Source: Limnomonas spitsbergensis (lineage: Eukaryota > Chlorophyta > Chlorophyceae > Chlamydomonadales). From it: DNA of 64,000 nt. The position numbers were made by a program, and so were the translations under genes. This document shows, piece after piece, positions 44,720 to 57,200 of the stretch. The stretch is taken from contig JAYJMM010000034.1 in the NCBI GenBank assembly GCA_037349105.1, positions 3,658,001-3,722,000 on the forward strand, in the 5' to 3' direction. Under the pieces are notes generated by a model that was not told the origin of the DNA, ran no database searches, and saw nothing but the letters and a program-made list of their open reading frames with translations. Each line of letters opens with the position of its first letter. Positions within the stretch are counted from its first letter, which is position 1.

Positions 44720-44935
44720 TCATGCAAATAACCTCATGCAAAGGTCCTCAGGGGAAGGCCTCATGCAAATACCCTCAAGCAAAGGTCCTCATTGGTAGAC
44801 CCTCATGCAAAGAGCCTCATGCAGAGGCCTTCATGGGTAGGCCTCATGCAAATACCCTCAAGCAAAGGTCCTCATTGGTGGGCCCTCATGCAAAGACCCT
44901 CATGCAGAGGCCTCATGGTGAGGGGCAGGCTGGGG
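44720..44935. repeat. CCTCATGCAAA tandem repeat
   Basis: Two ~80-bp units (CTCATGCAAATACCCTCAAG, CAAAGGTCCTCATTGGT, CCCTCATGCAAAGA) with a partial third. Confidence 0.75.
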
Positions 44936-45482
44936 CATACCTTGGGGTAGGGGGGGCCTGCAGCGAAGCATGGAGCCGATTCGACGACAGGTTCATGATG
45001 GCTGCTAAGATGGCGTATTCCTGAATCAGTTGGTGGTCATGACGTGACACAGCGAGCACCAAAGCACACCGCCGCTTCGTACGGCTGCGTCCGCGTCCGT
45101 CACACACTCACACACCCTCGAGCGTGTTTCGGAGCTTTGTTCCTTGTGGGCTGAAGTGGTTGAACATGCCGGTGTACTTAAAATCCCGTATTCCTCAAGC
45201 CACGCTCAGGCATTTTCTTTCTTTCTTTCAACAAAGGACCGGTGCAAAGGACTGGAAACCAATGATCGTCAAAACTGGAGATGTCCTACCGACATGCCTA
45301 TAGATTGAAGCATCCTTTACGACACCATTGTTTCATCGGAGCTTGAACTGCGATTGGTGCATTTTTGCAATACCGATAAAATCATAGAAGGCTTCTGCAG
45401 AGGGCCTGGAGCTTCTTCCCTGCTGGCGCATCTTATTACTGCTAATTCAATTTTTTCTTGTGCACTCTAGCATGCATTCATG

Positions 45483-46245
45483 CTACATCACACAAACCTG
45501 TGAGCTTCTAGACTGGCCAGGGCGGATGGTACCCGCGATGCTCATGCAGATGATGCAAGCTACTGGTTTGTTGGTGCAAGGATTGGTGGCAGAACCCCTC
45601 TCAGCAGCCGCATGTGACATCTTGTACTTCAGGGGGCAGCGGGACTCGACTGTTAGCGTGCCACTGGTAGAGCCTTTGCCCAAGTCCGTTTTGCACAGGC
45701 CCGATGTCCTGTCGTCACACACAATGCCTCAGCACCACTTGGCTCCAAGCTGCAGGCTGACCCACATTGGCGCAGCAAGATGCGTGCTCCGACGTGCAAG
45801 CGCATAGCTGATAGCTTGGTTATCTTCCCGCTACCATGCACCTTGCACACCGCTGGCGCATCAAGAGCTGAAAGAGCACAAGGAGTAAGAGCTGAGGGAG
45901 TAGCAGAGAAGTAGAATGATGTGATTGTGTGCTGTCGCTTCGTTGAGTTCTCCTTGACCAGCCTCTCAGCTCCTTTCTTGCACTCTTTCCCTGTTGGTGA
46001 TTCCTTAGGGCCACTGGGTTGTCTGTGAATTTTAAGACCTTAAGACAATGCTCACCGCAGGTTTTCATTGCTTTATTCATAGCAACTACCAATGCAGCTA
46101 CACCGTGTGAGTCTATAATGGGTGTACGCACAACGGTGAATGTAGTTCCAGAGCCATGACACCCCCTCTGCCAAAATTGCATGCGAAGAGGAGTCTGGTA
46201 TTTTGTGTGGAATGTTGTATGATGCAAATGACGATAGGAATGCAA
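45483..46245 (-). pseudogene. Probable frameshifted pseudogene, unrecognised protein family
   Basis: Three minus-strand open frames follow one another with overlaps: 46245-45820, 45850-45653 and 45722-45483. The first contains IIDSHGVAALVVAMNKAMKT and KVLKFTDNP. The third contains CPLKYKMSHAAAERGSATNP followed by CTNKPVACIIC, a paired-Cys pattern that looks like real coding sequence. No GT-AG introns join the frames cleanly, so two frameshifts in a decayed gene (possibly a repeat-borne one) are the simplest reading. I cannot name the family; it could also be chance open frame. Confidence 0.35.
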
Positions 46246-46974
46246 CGGTGTAGCTGTCGTTTCAATCTGATGTTTAAAAAAATACTAACATGAGCATTTT
46301 TCATCCAAATGGGCATTTCTTTAACCCCTCTCACCCCCTCCCACTTTGTCCCTCCATATCTCCCCGTCCCCTGGGCCAAAACAATTTTAAGACCAGATAT
46401 GGAAAGAGCTCGTCAAGCTCTACAACTTTCGAGGATGGGGTGTATTACCGTATTCAGTTTCTTTTGACCCCTACCCTTGCACAGAAGAAAGAAAAGGAAT
46501 CTACGGAAAAAGAAAAAAAGAAACATCCAATAAAGCGAAGGAAGTCCGAAGTCAATCCAGATCCAAGCCCTCAAAAATTATTAAGTTTGTCTCCCCATCG
46601 ACGAAGCGAGAGGCCCTGGTTTCCAAGGAATAACTCCGAATAATTCTTATGAACTACACCCCAGGATCCAGGCCGGAGATCTTGATCTTGTGCACCAGGT
46701 TTGGTCAAAATTACCAGTACCGGTAGAAAGAACTTAAAACACAACTATTGAGCTCTGTCCCAGATTTGAACAGCTGACTTACGGTAATGGAAATACATAG
46801 GTAGATACTGGCTACCGTGTTGGTAACATATTATCAATACTGGCAGCAGGACCAGTTTGGTCTGTCTTGTCTTGTGCCGTGTCACGAATTGCTGCAAAAA
46901 ATTGCGCGCCGCAGGTTCTGTTGCCATGCGCATGCAACAGTGCCCTACAATAATACCTTAAAGCCCATGGGTCA

Positions 46975-47460
46975 CTCCTAAATGCTGACAGGGTGTAGTC
47001 GTGCGGAGGGGATGCTTCTGCATGCGTGCGGGGTGATGTCGTGCAGGTCGGGCGCAAGTCTGCTGGCAGAGTGCTGACGTGCGGGCATGCGAAGGGGGTG
47101 CCATTGCTTTTGTGCGGAGTGTTGACATGCATGGTGGGCCCTACGCCTGCCAGCTGGGCGCTGGCAGGCGGGCGGGGAAATAGTACATTATGACGGGGTG
47201 CATCTGCATGCAGGTGGGGCGCTGTCGTGCAGGCGGGGCGATACTGCATGCTGGGGTGGTGCAGTGGTGAGGACGGGCTACTTCTGTATGTCAGCGAGGT
47301 ATTGTCATGCGGGCGTGGCGCTATGCATGCCGACAGGGCAGGCCATGCGGGATTGCGGGTAGGAGGTCTTGCACATGCAAATGAGCGCTGGCATGCGGGC
47401 TGGGCGCTACTGCAAGCTGGCGGGGTGCTGTTGCGCAAGCGAAACGCTGATGCATGCTGC
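46975..47460. repeat. Degenerate ~50-bp GCATGCGGGCGGGGCGCT repeat
   Basis: Irregular units containing GCTGTCGTGCAGGCGGGGCG, CTGCATGC and GGGTGATGTCGTGC variants run up to about 800 bp before the POLQ-like start. They are too diverged to give a clean period by eye. Confidence 0.55.
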
Positions 47461-48265
47461 TTTCACCCAGCATACAAAGACTCTTGCTCTGCCACAAATA
47501 TACTGAACTGCTAGCTTGAGACCAGCCGTTGCTGCTCACAAGGCTGTTTCTGCACGGATGATTGCATGGAAAAGAGTGGGCCGCATACCGTAGGAGCTAG
47601 GCGCAATCCAACAAGGCAATAACCTCTTCCGTCTCCTCCCCCTCCTGGTCGAGCCAATCCAAAGCTTACCGGTACAAGGCGTCTAGGTAGAGCTCCTCCG
47701 AATTGACGATTTAATTTGCTGCCATAAAACCCACCTTCACTCGGAAAGAAATAAAATGCCTGGGCGTGGCTTGAGGAATATAGGGCGCAACTCCCTGGCA
47801 TGGACCGGTGGCATGGACTCATGTTTCTACCGGTGGTTTCGACCCCGCAAATTTCGATTTCATGTTCCCTACATCCAAATCGAAAGCTTTCTTGGAGTCC
47901 GACCTCCATGAAGCTCAGGTTAGAGAACTACAATTCTGGTTTCCGGGATCCAAGATTTGAATATCACCTGGCTTTCGTCCACACAAACCAGGAATTCGTG
48001 CTTTGGGAGAGATTCCATGATATAGTAATTATAATTCGTGTTTCAATTACATGCAACTGGAGCTGCAGTAAATTCCGCACCATGCCACCGATATGATCAT
48101 ATGACTGGACCAGGTGGCGACATTCACACTGGTTACATTCAATTGTACAGGATGTTGCCCTCCTTTCCTTGTCAAATGCAACACGCTTCATCGGACTACT
48201 CCTTCTTAGCTGCCATCGTGACCATGGCAGTATCACATTATCGAACGTACCGGTGATTCAAATGT

Positions 48266-51200
48266 ATGAGTAATGATAAAAGCAATATGTCCTCCAGCAC
48301 TCCCTTGGGCCCCCCAAATTCCAAGCACGAAGGGTCACGTGGGCCTGGAGGGATCAAGAGGCATGGCTCAGTTCTGCGGGATGTCAGAAACGAGACATCT
48401 GTTCATGCACCCTTCCGCATTGTGAAGCCCTCACTCCAGTATAGACAGCTGCATCATGAGCAACAGCAACAACAGCATGGTGATCAACCATTGGCATCTG
48501 CGCAGCAGCAGGGACAGCAGCATCAGCAGCAGAACGAGCAGCAGAGGCCTGGCAGCGGCGTCTATTCTCTGCAGGCTATCCCTGGCATTGGAACTGGTGG
48601 GCTCTTTCAGCGTAAACCTCCAGCAGACCGCAGCTGTTTTCAAGAGGCATCGCGGCTGCTGCCCGGACTGTCAACCGCATCACACATAACATCAAGTCAT
48701 GCAGGTGTCAGGCCCCAGCGGAGGGAGACAGCGTCACATGACGGGGCGCGGTGCGCGGATCCGGATACTCAATCGGAGCACCACCATCCACTTGGGGTCG
48801 CGTCCCGGTGTGGGGTAGCCCAGCATGCTGAGTGCTCTCAGCCTATCATGCAACCACATGCAATATCGGTCTCGCAGGGTATACCCCGAAGCTTCAGCCA
48901 GCCCAGGCCCATCGGATGCGATCCCCTAACCAAGGGAGGTAGCCTGCAATGGCAGCACGCTCAAGCTGCACCTCATCGGCACGATGAGCTTCCCGCACAT
49001 CCCCCGACCGTGGCTGAGCATGCGGCAGGCCGCCAGACTCCACAGATCCCAGGGTCTTCCCCAGGGCTGCAGCAGTTTAAGGATATCGGACAAGTGCATA
49101 CTGTGCCTGCACATCAGCCACAGCCGTACCAGGAGCACAGGCAGCAGCAATGCATTTTGCAAGAGGAGTGGCAGCAGCAGCAGCAGCAGCAGCAATGCAT
49201 TTTGCGAGAGGAGTGGCAGCAGCAGCAGCAGCAACACAGTGCACCCCAGTTGGCGCGGAGAGGTGGTGTGTATTCCACGCTGCAAGGTGTCGAGCGGGCG
49301 TCGGGCTGTGGCAACTCAGCCTATGCCCAGCAAGCAGCAAGCCATGCGCTGGTCGATGGCATGCCACAGCTCCTGCCTCACCAGCGTGGACCTCAGCTCT
49401 CACAGCGGCCGACATTGGGGCAGCTCCCTCAGCCCATGGAGCCGGGTGCTGTGCCATGTGCTGAGCCATGTGCTGTGCCATGTGCTGTGCCATGTGCTGT
49501 GCCATGCGCTGTGCCATGTGCTGTGTCAGCTGGGAATGCATCTGCTGCTGCAGCGGCCGCCGCTGAAGCACCAGCTCAGCCCTCCTCTTCTTCATCCAAA
49601 AACATGCCGGAGGGGCCGGAGGCCTTGGCTGCGGCTCTCCCTCCAGGACATCCACCTCCAGTTTCTCAGGTGCGCTGCATTCATGAAATAAATGAACACT
49701 ACAATACTGTTGATTTGAATTGCCTTCAGTCGGGATTGAATCAATTGTTTATTTCATGCTTCCCTCGGGCCGTGATTTGGACACAGACTCTAGAATTTCG
49801 ACTGAAACTGGCGTTGACAGATAAGTCGTATTTGCATAAATTCCTGACCCCTAAATAACGTGAATCATGAGGGAAGGCAATTCAAATTTACTCTATACCG
49901 GTAGCCCTAGGGCATTGTTTAAGGAAGCCACACGTTCGTCCGCAGCACGTTCGTCCGCAGCACTAGTTGAAGCTCCTATAGAAGCTGTCATTTAAGCAAC
50001 CAGTTAAGCTACCATTTCAGCTGCCAGGTCATCCATGAACCTGGAGGCTCTTCGCTTAAAGGTGGATGTCATTTGCACAGGCCTGTGCCGAGGCAGCATC
50101 ACCTGAAAACTCGGGGACGTGGTGCCCGTCCTGACAGGCCATGCAGGCTGCACGCGGCCCCTCATCCTGACACGCCATGCATGCTGCATGTACCCCCTCA
50201 TCCTGGCACGCCATGCAGACTGCACGCGGCCCCCCATCCCGACATGCCATGCATGCTGCATGTGCCCCCTCATCCTGGCACGCCATGCATGCTGCATGCG
50301 GCCCCTCATTCCGACATGCCATGCATGCTGCATGCGGCCTCACATCCTGGCACACCATGCAGGCTGCATGCCCCCTATCCTGACGCGCCCCTGTCCTTTC
50401 TCTGATCCTCTGGTTGCAGAAGCCGCTGCGACTGCTCCTGTCGGATTGGATCCTGCATGCGGGCGTCGTGCAAGCCTATAAGGCCAAGGGGGTCTCCTCG
50501 CTGTACCCCTGGCAGGCCTGCGCCTTGGAGAGCGGGGAGGATGGCGCAAACCTCGTGTACTGTGCGCCCACCTCAGGTGAGTCACACCAAGGGGGGACTA
50601 CAAGTACTGCACGGTAGATTAACAGTATTCCACGGGGGACTGAAAATACTCCACGGGGGACTGTTAAGTACGGTACTATGCAGAGGACTAAAAAGTACAG
50701 GTTGCTATGAGTATCCCATGGGGGACTATGAGTACTCCACAGAAGCCTTAAGGTTTTGATTACTATCCGTACTTCATCGATGACTTAAAGTACAGGGTAC
50801 TATCAGTACTACTTTGAGGACTAAAAGTACAGGATACAATCAGTACTACTTTGAGGACTAAAAGTACAGGGTACAATCAGTACTACTTTGAGGACTAAAA
50901 GTACAGGGTACTATCAGTACTACTTTGAGGACTAAAAGTACAGGGTACTATTAGTACTACTTCGAGGACTAAAAGTACAGGGTACTATCAGTACTGCTTT
51001 GAGGACTAAAAGTACAGGGTAATATCAGTACTACTTTGAGGACTAAAAGTACAGGGTACTATCAGTACTACTTTGAGGACTAAAAGTACAGGGTACTATT
51101 AGTACTACTTCGAGGACTAAAAGTACAGGGTACAATCAGTACTACTTCGAGAGTTGGCCATGCTCCATTGGCCATTGGCCATGCTCCAATTGTGACTGAT

Positions 51201-54200
51201 GCAAGCGCGGGCGAAATGACACGGTGCAAGCCATGCACAAACAACACCTGATGCATGTGCGGGAGGAATATCCCGACGCAGGCCATGCTCCCAGTGTGAC
51301 TGATGCAAATACGGGAGACGCAGGCCAGCGCAGCAGGCAGCCCCCCTTGCTCTGGCCTCGTTGCACCCTTCACCTCCAATGTCCTCCATGCCCTGCGTCT
51401 CCTCATTTCCTGCAGGCGGCAAGAGCCTCGTTGCCGAGATCCTCCTCATCCGACAGCTGCTGAGGCGGTTGGCCGGCTTCTCCCTCAAGCGCGCGTTCGG
51501 ACGCGTCATCAACCCGCCCCCCGTCCGCGCGTTATTCGTGCTGCCGTACGTCTCGATCGTCGTGGAGAAGGTGGCTCACCTAGCGGCTATATTATCCCCG
51601 CTCGGTCTGGTCTGCCGAGGGTACCACGGGGATGCCCTCGGAGCGCCTTTGTCCTCAAAGGTATGAAGACACAATCAATGCAGGGTTTAGGGTTTAGGGT
51701 TTAGGGTTAGGGTTTAGGGTTTAGGGTTTACTCTACTGCCCCCTGTACTGCCTCCTCTATGGATTAGGGTTTAGGGTGCCTCAGCTGCAAATCAGCTACA
51801 TGGCCTTAGGCCTTGGGATCCAGGCTTGCAGCATGCTTTGCTGCTTGGGCCACCAGGGATCAAGGCGTGCAGCAGGGATCCAGGGATCCAGGCGCGCAGC
51901 AGGGATCCTGGTGCAGCAGGCTTTGATACTTGGGCCACCAGGCCAGCCCAGTAGCTTGCTGCCAGCCCAGTGGCTGCCAGCCCAGAGCCCAGTGGCTGGC
52001 TGCCTGCCCAGTAGTGCCTTGGGATCCTGGTAAAAAATGCTGTGCTTCTTATGCCACCAGTCGTTGGCCGGATAAGGTTTAGTCCTCAACAGCCCAGTAA
52101 TGCCAGGTGCCCAGAGGCCTGCTTAAGGTGGTCATTTGCATTATGAAATTATCATTGGTAGTTTGGTACATGCTAACATGCCCCCAAATCAAGCACGATC
52201 AAGGTGTAGTCCTAATGAACTCAGTTACACCTCTGCCAAAGGCCCAGAGCTGAAGGTGGCGAGCCCAGTGGTTGGCTGCCAGCCCAGTGGCTGCCTGACC
52301 ACAGCCCAGCGTTTAAATTTGCCAGCCCAGTGGTGCCTGCCCAGAGGGCCCAGAGCCCAGAGCTCAAGGGGCGAGCCCAGTGGCTGCTTGCCCAGAGCCC
52401 AGAGAGCTAACGGTGGTCTGGTGTCTTATTCAGCCCGCTTCCTTGCTGTCTTCTTCACTCTTCCTTGCTGTCTTCTTCACTCTTCCTTGCTGTCTTCTTC
52501 ACTCTTCCTCGCAGTCTTCTTCACTCTTCCTTGCTTTCTTCTTCACTCTTCCTTGCTGTCTTCTTTGTTTCCTCAGGACGAGACCGTCGCCATCTGCACC
52601 ATCGAGAAGGCCAACGCCACCATCAACCGACTGGTGTTGGAGAGCCGACTGGAGGAGCTGGCGTGTGTGGTGGTGGACGAAGCGCACATGGTCTCTGACC
52701 CGCAGAGGGGTCTGCCGCTTGAGGTGAGCGTTTCGTTGCTGGTGCTTCATCCGGCATGGAGGTATCAGTCATAAACTAAACCCTAAACTCTTAACCCTTA
52801 ACCCTGCATGGAGATGTCAGTCATAAAGGTAACTCTAAACCCTGAACTCTAAACCCTCAACCCTACATGGAGGTGTCAGGCGTGTTTGTGAATGTGTGTG
52901 ACTGCTGCCCCTCCTCCCGTTTAGGCGTACAGCGCTGTCTAAGCGGTGCAGCGTTCTTTTGAGTAATGGATGCTCTCTCTTAGGGCATCACTGGTATGTG
53001 CCACCTCTTCGGTCCCTGACCTGTATGCCCGCCACCCCCCCCCCGTCTTGTTTTATCCAGTTGTCACTCTCTTATCCCGTTGTCACTCTTTTATCCAGCT
53101 GACACTCTTTTACCCCTGTAGTTATCACTTTCAAAAGTGATGCACGCCAGCAGGCTTCAACGGCAGGCCCTGCCTTCAGCCGCCTCGCCCATAAACCCAG
53201 GAGGGTGCAAGTCAATTCCCGGGGGCATGAGCTTCTCCGCGGACAAGCCCCCCGCCTGGGGCCCGCAGATCATCTGCATGTCGGCGACCATGGGCGGCCT
53301 TGAGTCCATGTGCTCCTGGCTGGACGCCCGCTTGTTCATGACCAACTTCCGCCCGGTGGTGCTGACGGAGCACGCGGTTTTCCAGGGCAAGGTCTACCTC
53401 AAACGCATTCCCAAGGCCACCGATACGGCGGCCGCAGCTTGCGACAGCGGCGTCGCCTCACCTCTCAACTCCGGGAAGGGATGCTCTGAAGCAGCTGGGC
53501 CTTTAGCAAGATCGCCTGCCACAACGGCGGCCGCACCAGTACCTGCAGCGGCAGCGACACCTGCAGCGGCAGCTACCAAGGCACTGGCGGCGGCTCCTGC
53601 CACAGTGGCAGCCGCCCCAGTGCTTGTGACGGCAGCGACGCCAGCAGCGGCAGCTGCCAAAGCAACGGTAGCTGGATCGACTGCCCCAATGGCAGCGGCC
53701 CCAGCACCTACAACGACACCGACACCTGCCGCAGCAGCACCCCATGACGCAGCAGCTCTTAATGCTAGGGCAGTGGCACCTGCAGCAGCAGCAGCCGCGG
53801 CTCCCAGCGCACCTGCTGGCGCTGTTTGGCCGCTGGTGGAGATGCGTGACCTCGAGCTCGCCGACGGGGACAAGGACGGTCTGGTGGCGCTGGTGGCGGA
53901 GGTGGTTTTGGAGGGCCACAGCTGCCTGGTGTTTTGCGCCAGCCGGGCCGCGACTGAGGCCTGCGCGCTTCAGCTGGCCAAGGCACTGCCGCGGTCAGAG
54001 GAGCTGGCCCCTGCTCGAGACGCCCTGGTCGAGGAGCTGAGGCTGGCAACGGGCGGGCACGCAAACCCAAGGCTGGTCACGGCGATGGGTGAGCTCAGGG
54101 TTTAGGGTTACACATCAACTTTCTCTGCTTAGACCTCAACTTAATGCGGCGTTTCGAGGGACCTCTAACTGCTAATGAATCCGACGCCTCCTCTAGCTCA

Positions 54201-57200
54201 CCACGCACGGGCTGAATATTAGCAACTACGGTCCCGTAGTCTACGTACCATCTCGTATATCTCGGTTGACAACGGGCCCGCGCCCGGAGCCCGTAGTCGT
54301 AGACACTCGCGATCACGGTCCTGTCCTAGGGTACCGTTTAGGGTTTCGTTACGGGGGTCAGCCAAATGATCTTTTTTTGTCACGGTGAGCTGCACTGATG
54401 TAGTGCTTACCGGTATTCAAGTCTGTACCAGACCAACTTTCAGGGTTGCTGCCAAGGGGACCACCACTGGGCTGACTGGGACCAATCCTCAACCGGGGGG
54501 GGGGGCTGGTGTAGCAAGCTCTGCTGCTGGGGCTGCCGCCCGGTGGCCCAAGCAGCAGAGCTAGCAGTACCAGGACCTCCTGGCCATAGCTGGAATGCAG
54601 CTGAAGTGTAACTGTAGCTGAAGTATGACTGGCGTGTAGCTGACGTGTACCTGACATGTACCTGAAGTGTAGCTGGCATGCAGATGAAGTGTAGGTGGAA
54701 TTTACCAGGCATATGGCTGAAGTGCAGCTGATGCATCCTAAACTGAACAGTTGTGAGCTGTCATGGGATGCATCATACGTGCCTTCCGCAGGCCTCTATT
54801 CAGATGATACCACGAGTGTGGCAAATGAAAAGCACCACCACATCTTACGGATCATACGGGCATAGGGTGCATGGTAGCACGACGTAGGGCTAACCTCGCC
54901 AGCCTGCGTTTTGTTTAGGGTTAAGGGATGAGGGTTCCGGGGTCAACCTCGCCTGCCTTATTTGCTTGCCTGCGTACCATATTAATGTTTAGGGTTAAGG
55001 GTTGACTTTTTTCCTGCCTTGCTTGCCTGCCTGCGTATTGCAATCAGGTTGAGGGTTGAGGTTTTAGGGTTGACCTTGCCTGCCTGCGTGTAACTCATTC
55101 AGGTGCCGGGGTGGGCTTCCACAACGCCGCACTGAGCACCCAGGAACGTCACTTTGTCGAGGCAGGCTTCCGGAAAGGCACGCTCCTGGCCCTTACAGCC
55201 ACGTCCACCCTGGCAGCAGGTGACAGGGAGGGGGGGGGGGGCTGGGTCGGTGTGCATTTGCATGCTCTTGCTGATGGGGGTGGACAGTGCGATCCGTAAG
55301 GCATTGCCGGTAAGTAAACTTGCGTCAACAACTAAAATCGGGTAGATAACAAAAACCCGAATCAATACCGATATTGCATTTTTTTGAAATTTCTTTACCC
55401 TTCAATACCCTGAGTAGTAAAATAGTTTCGATTATATTTACCGGTGACCGGTATACTGTAGATTTGCTTTGCCTTCCCTCATAATTAACACTGTTTGGGG
55501 TTGAGGGATCCATAAATATACTATTAATCGATTGTCAACGCCAATTTTCAGTCAGACATTAAGAGTTTTTGTCGATACTTAGCTCTGAGGGCAGCATAAA
55601 AATAAATCGTATTTTACACCCGAGTGAAGGCAAATCAAATCTACGGTAGTGGTTTGTTACCCTGAAAGCCACCGAAAAAAAGTTTCACTTGACTTGATTT
55701 TCCCCATTTCATCGGTTTCAAAGCTAAAAGTGTAACAACATGTCACAACAGCCCCGGAAAGGCCTAGCAATGACACAAACAGGTAGACCAGTTTTTCGTG
55801 AGCACCTTTGCAGCACACGACACTCATGACAGATCAGAGTGGACATTTCATTGCTCAGAAATTATAACCAAACATGAATATTGGCATTCAGGGCTGCTCA
55901 ACTTCAAATCCCAGCACAATGTTCCGAGCATCAGCGAACATTCCTTGGCCCTCCTGAGCGTCCTCTCTGCCCTGCTCGGCTCAGGTGGGCAGACCTTTCT
56001 TATGCAGGGTCACAGTACAAGGGTTACGGAATATGGTGATACGAAACGGTACGATACGATACGGGATGTTTTGCCAAAACAGGACAAAAGTGTGGATTTC
56101 CAGTCGGTGCACCGGTGGACCGTATCGATACAATACAAAACGGGATTTTATGCCAAAACGGCCCATATCCTGTGTCCCTGCTCCTATGAGCTTTGGCTCA
56201 ACAGGAGTAGGCCCACTGACCTGAACTGAGCAAGAAAGAAAGAAAGCTACGCCCTGTGGGGGGCGTGAGAGTCAAGGAAACAGCGCAGCCTGGGCCGAAG
56301 CCACATCCGCGCCGTTACCGCTGAACTGAGCAGTCCTAATGGGTAGGGCAAATCTCTGATTGAGTGTCTCAAGTAGGGTAATGCTCGACGACTCAATCAG
56401 AGATTTGCATGGATCGATAAACGGACGTCGAAACACCTAGCCGCGCGCTAGTGCGCACATTTTGATATCTGAGACACTGTTTTACTGTTAACTATTTGTT
56501 CACCCCTTACCGGCAAATGTGATTGTAAAAACGAAGCTACAGTAACAATCAGGTAACACAACTATAGCAGCACTAAGGTAACGAAAACCAAGATACAACA
56601 CACACATTTTTTAAGTAAAGATCAGTAACAGTCACTAAGGCACAGGAATCCAACCTTTGGTTATAACTGCTAGTCCTAAGTTGGGTGGTGCTGTAAGGGT
56701 AGGGTCTCAACTTCAGCAACAGCGCCGTCCGACTGTCTTAACTGTGCCCTTGGCTCCAATGCGACGCCTAACACCCCTCTTAACCCTACCTCACTATGGC
56801 TCCTCTGTGGGCATCATCCAACCATTGCAACCCCGCCCTCAACTCCACTACAGCTTCATCCAACCATCTGGATCCCGCCCTCGACACCTATGCAGCGTAA
56901 TCCAACCCTCTCAGCCCTGCCCCTGGCTCCCCTGCAGGTATCAACCTGCCTGCCCGCCGTGTGATCTTACGCAGCCTTTGGCAGGGTGTGGGGATTGTCT
57001 CCAGAGCCCAGTACCTGCAGATGATAGGTCGAGCAGGACGGGCAGGTGAGAGGTATCGGAGCAGGAGGGGCAGGTGAGACGTATCGGAGCAGGAGAGGCA
57101 GGTGAAAGGTATCGGAGCAGGAGGGGCAGGTGAAAGGTATCGGAGCAGGAGGGGCAGGTGAGAGGTCCTGGAGCAGAAGGACAGGTGAGAGGTATTGGAG

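Larger units (their letters stand above)
42358..48265. other. Repeat-rich intergenic region between the divergent HrpB and POLQ-like genes
   Basis: No intact gene is supported. It holds AGCTACA-family elements (42640-42860, 42895-43370), a two-copy tandem (43785-44100), a CCTCATGCAAA repeat (44720-44935), a probable pseudogene (45483-46245) and a GCATGCGGGCGGGGCGCT repeat (46975-47460). Promoters of both flanking genes must lie here. Confidence 0.55.

Noticed and set aside
47511..47909. 132-codon minus-strand frame upstream of the POLQ-like gene
   Set aside because: No recognisable motif, no splice partner, and composition like the surrounding spacer.
48266..49858. Reading the POLQ N-terminal exon through to its stop at 49858 as a separate 530-aa protein
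   Set aside because: The last ~50 codons lie in a MITE copy. A CAG/GTGCGC donor at 49669 joins in phase 0 to the exon 2 acceptor at 50419.
5441..55460. Frequent palindrome-like TACCGGT words
   Set aside because: About 15 occurrences were noticed by eye, perhaps twice expectation for a 7-mer counted on both strands. Several lie within repeats; not enough to propose a function without counting.
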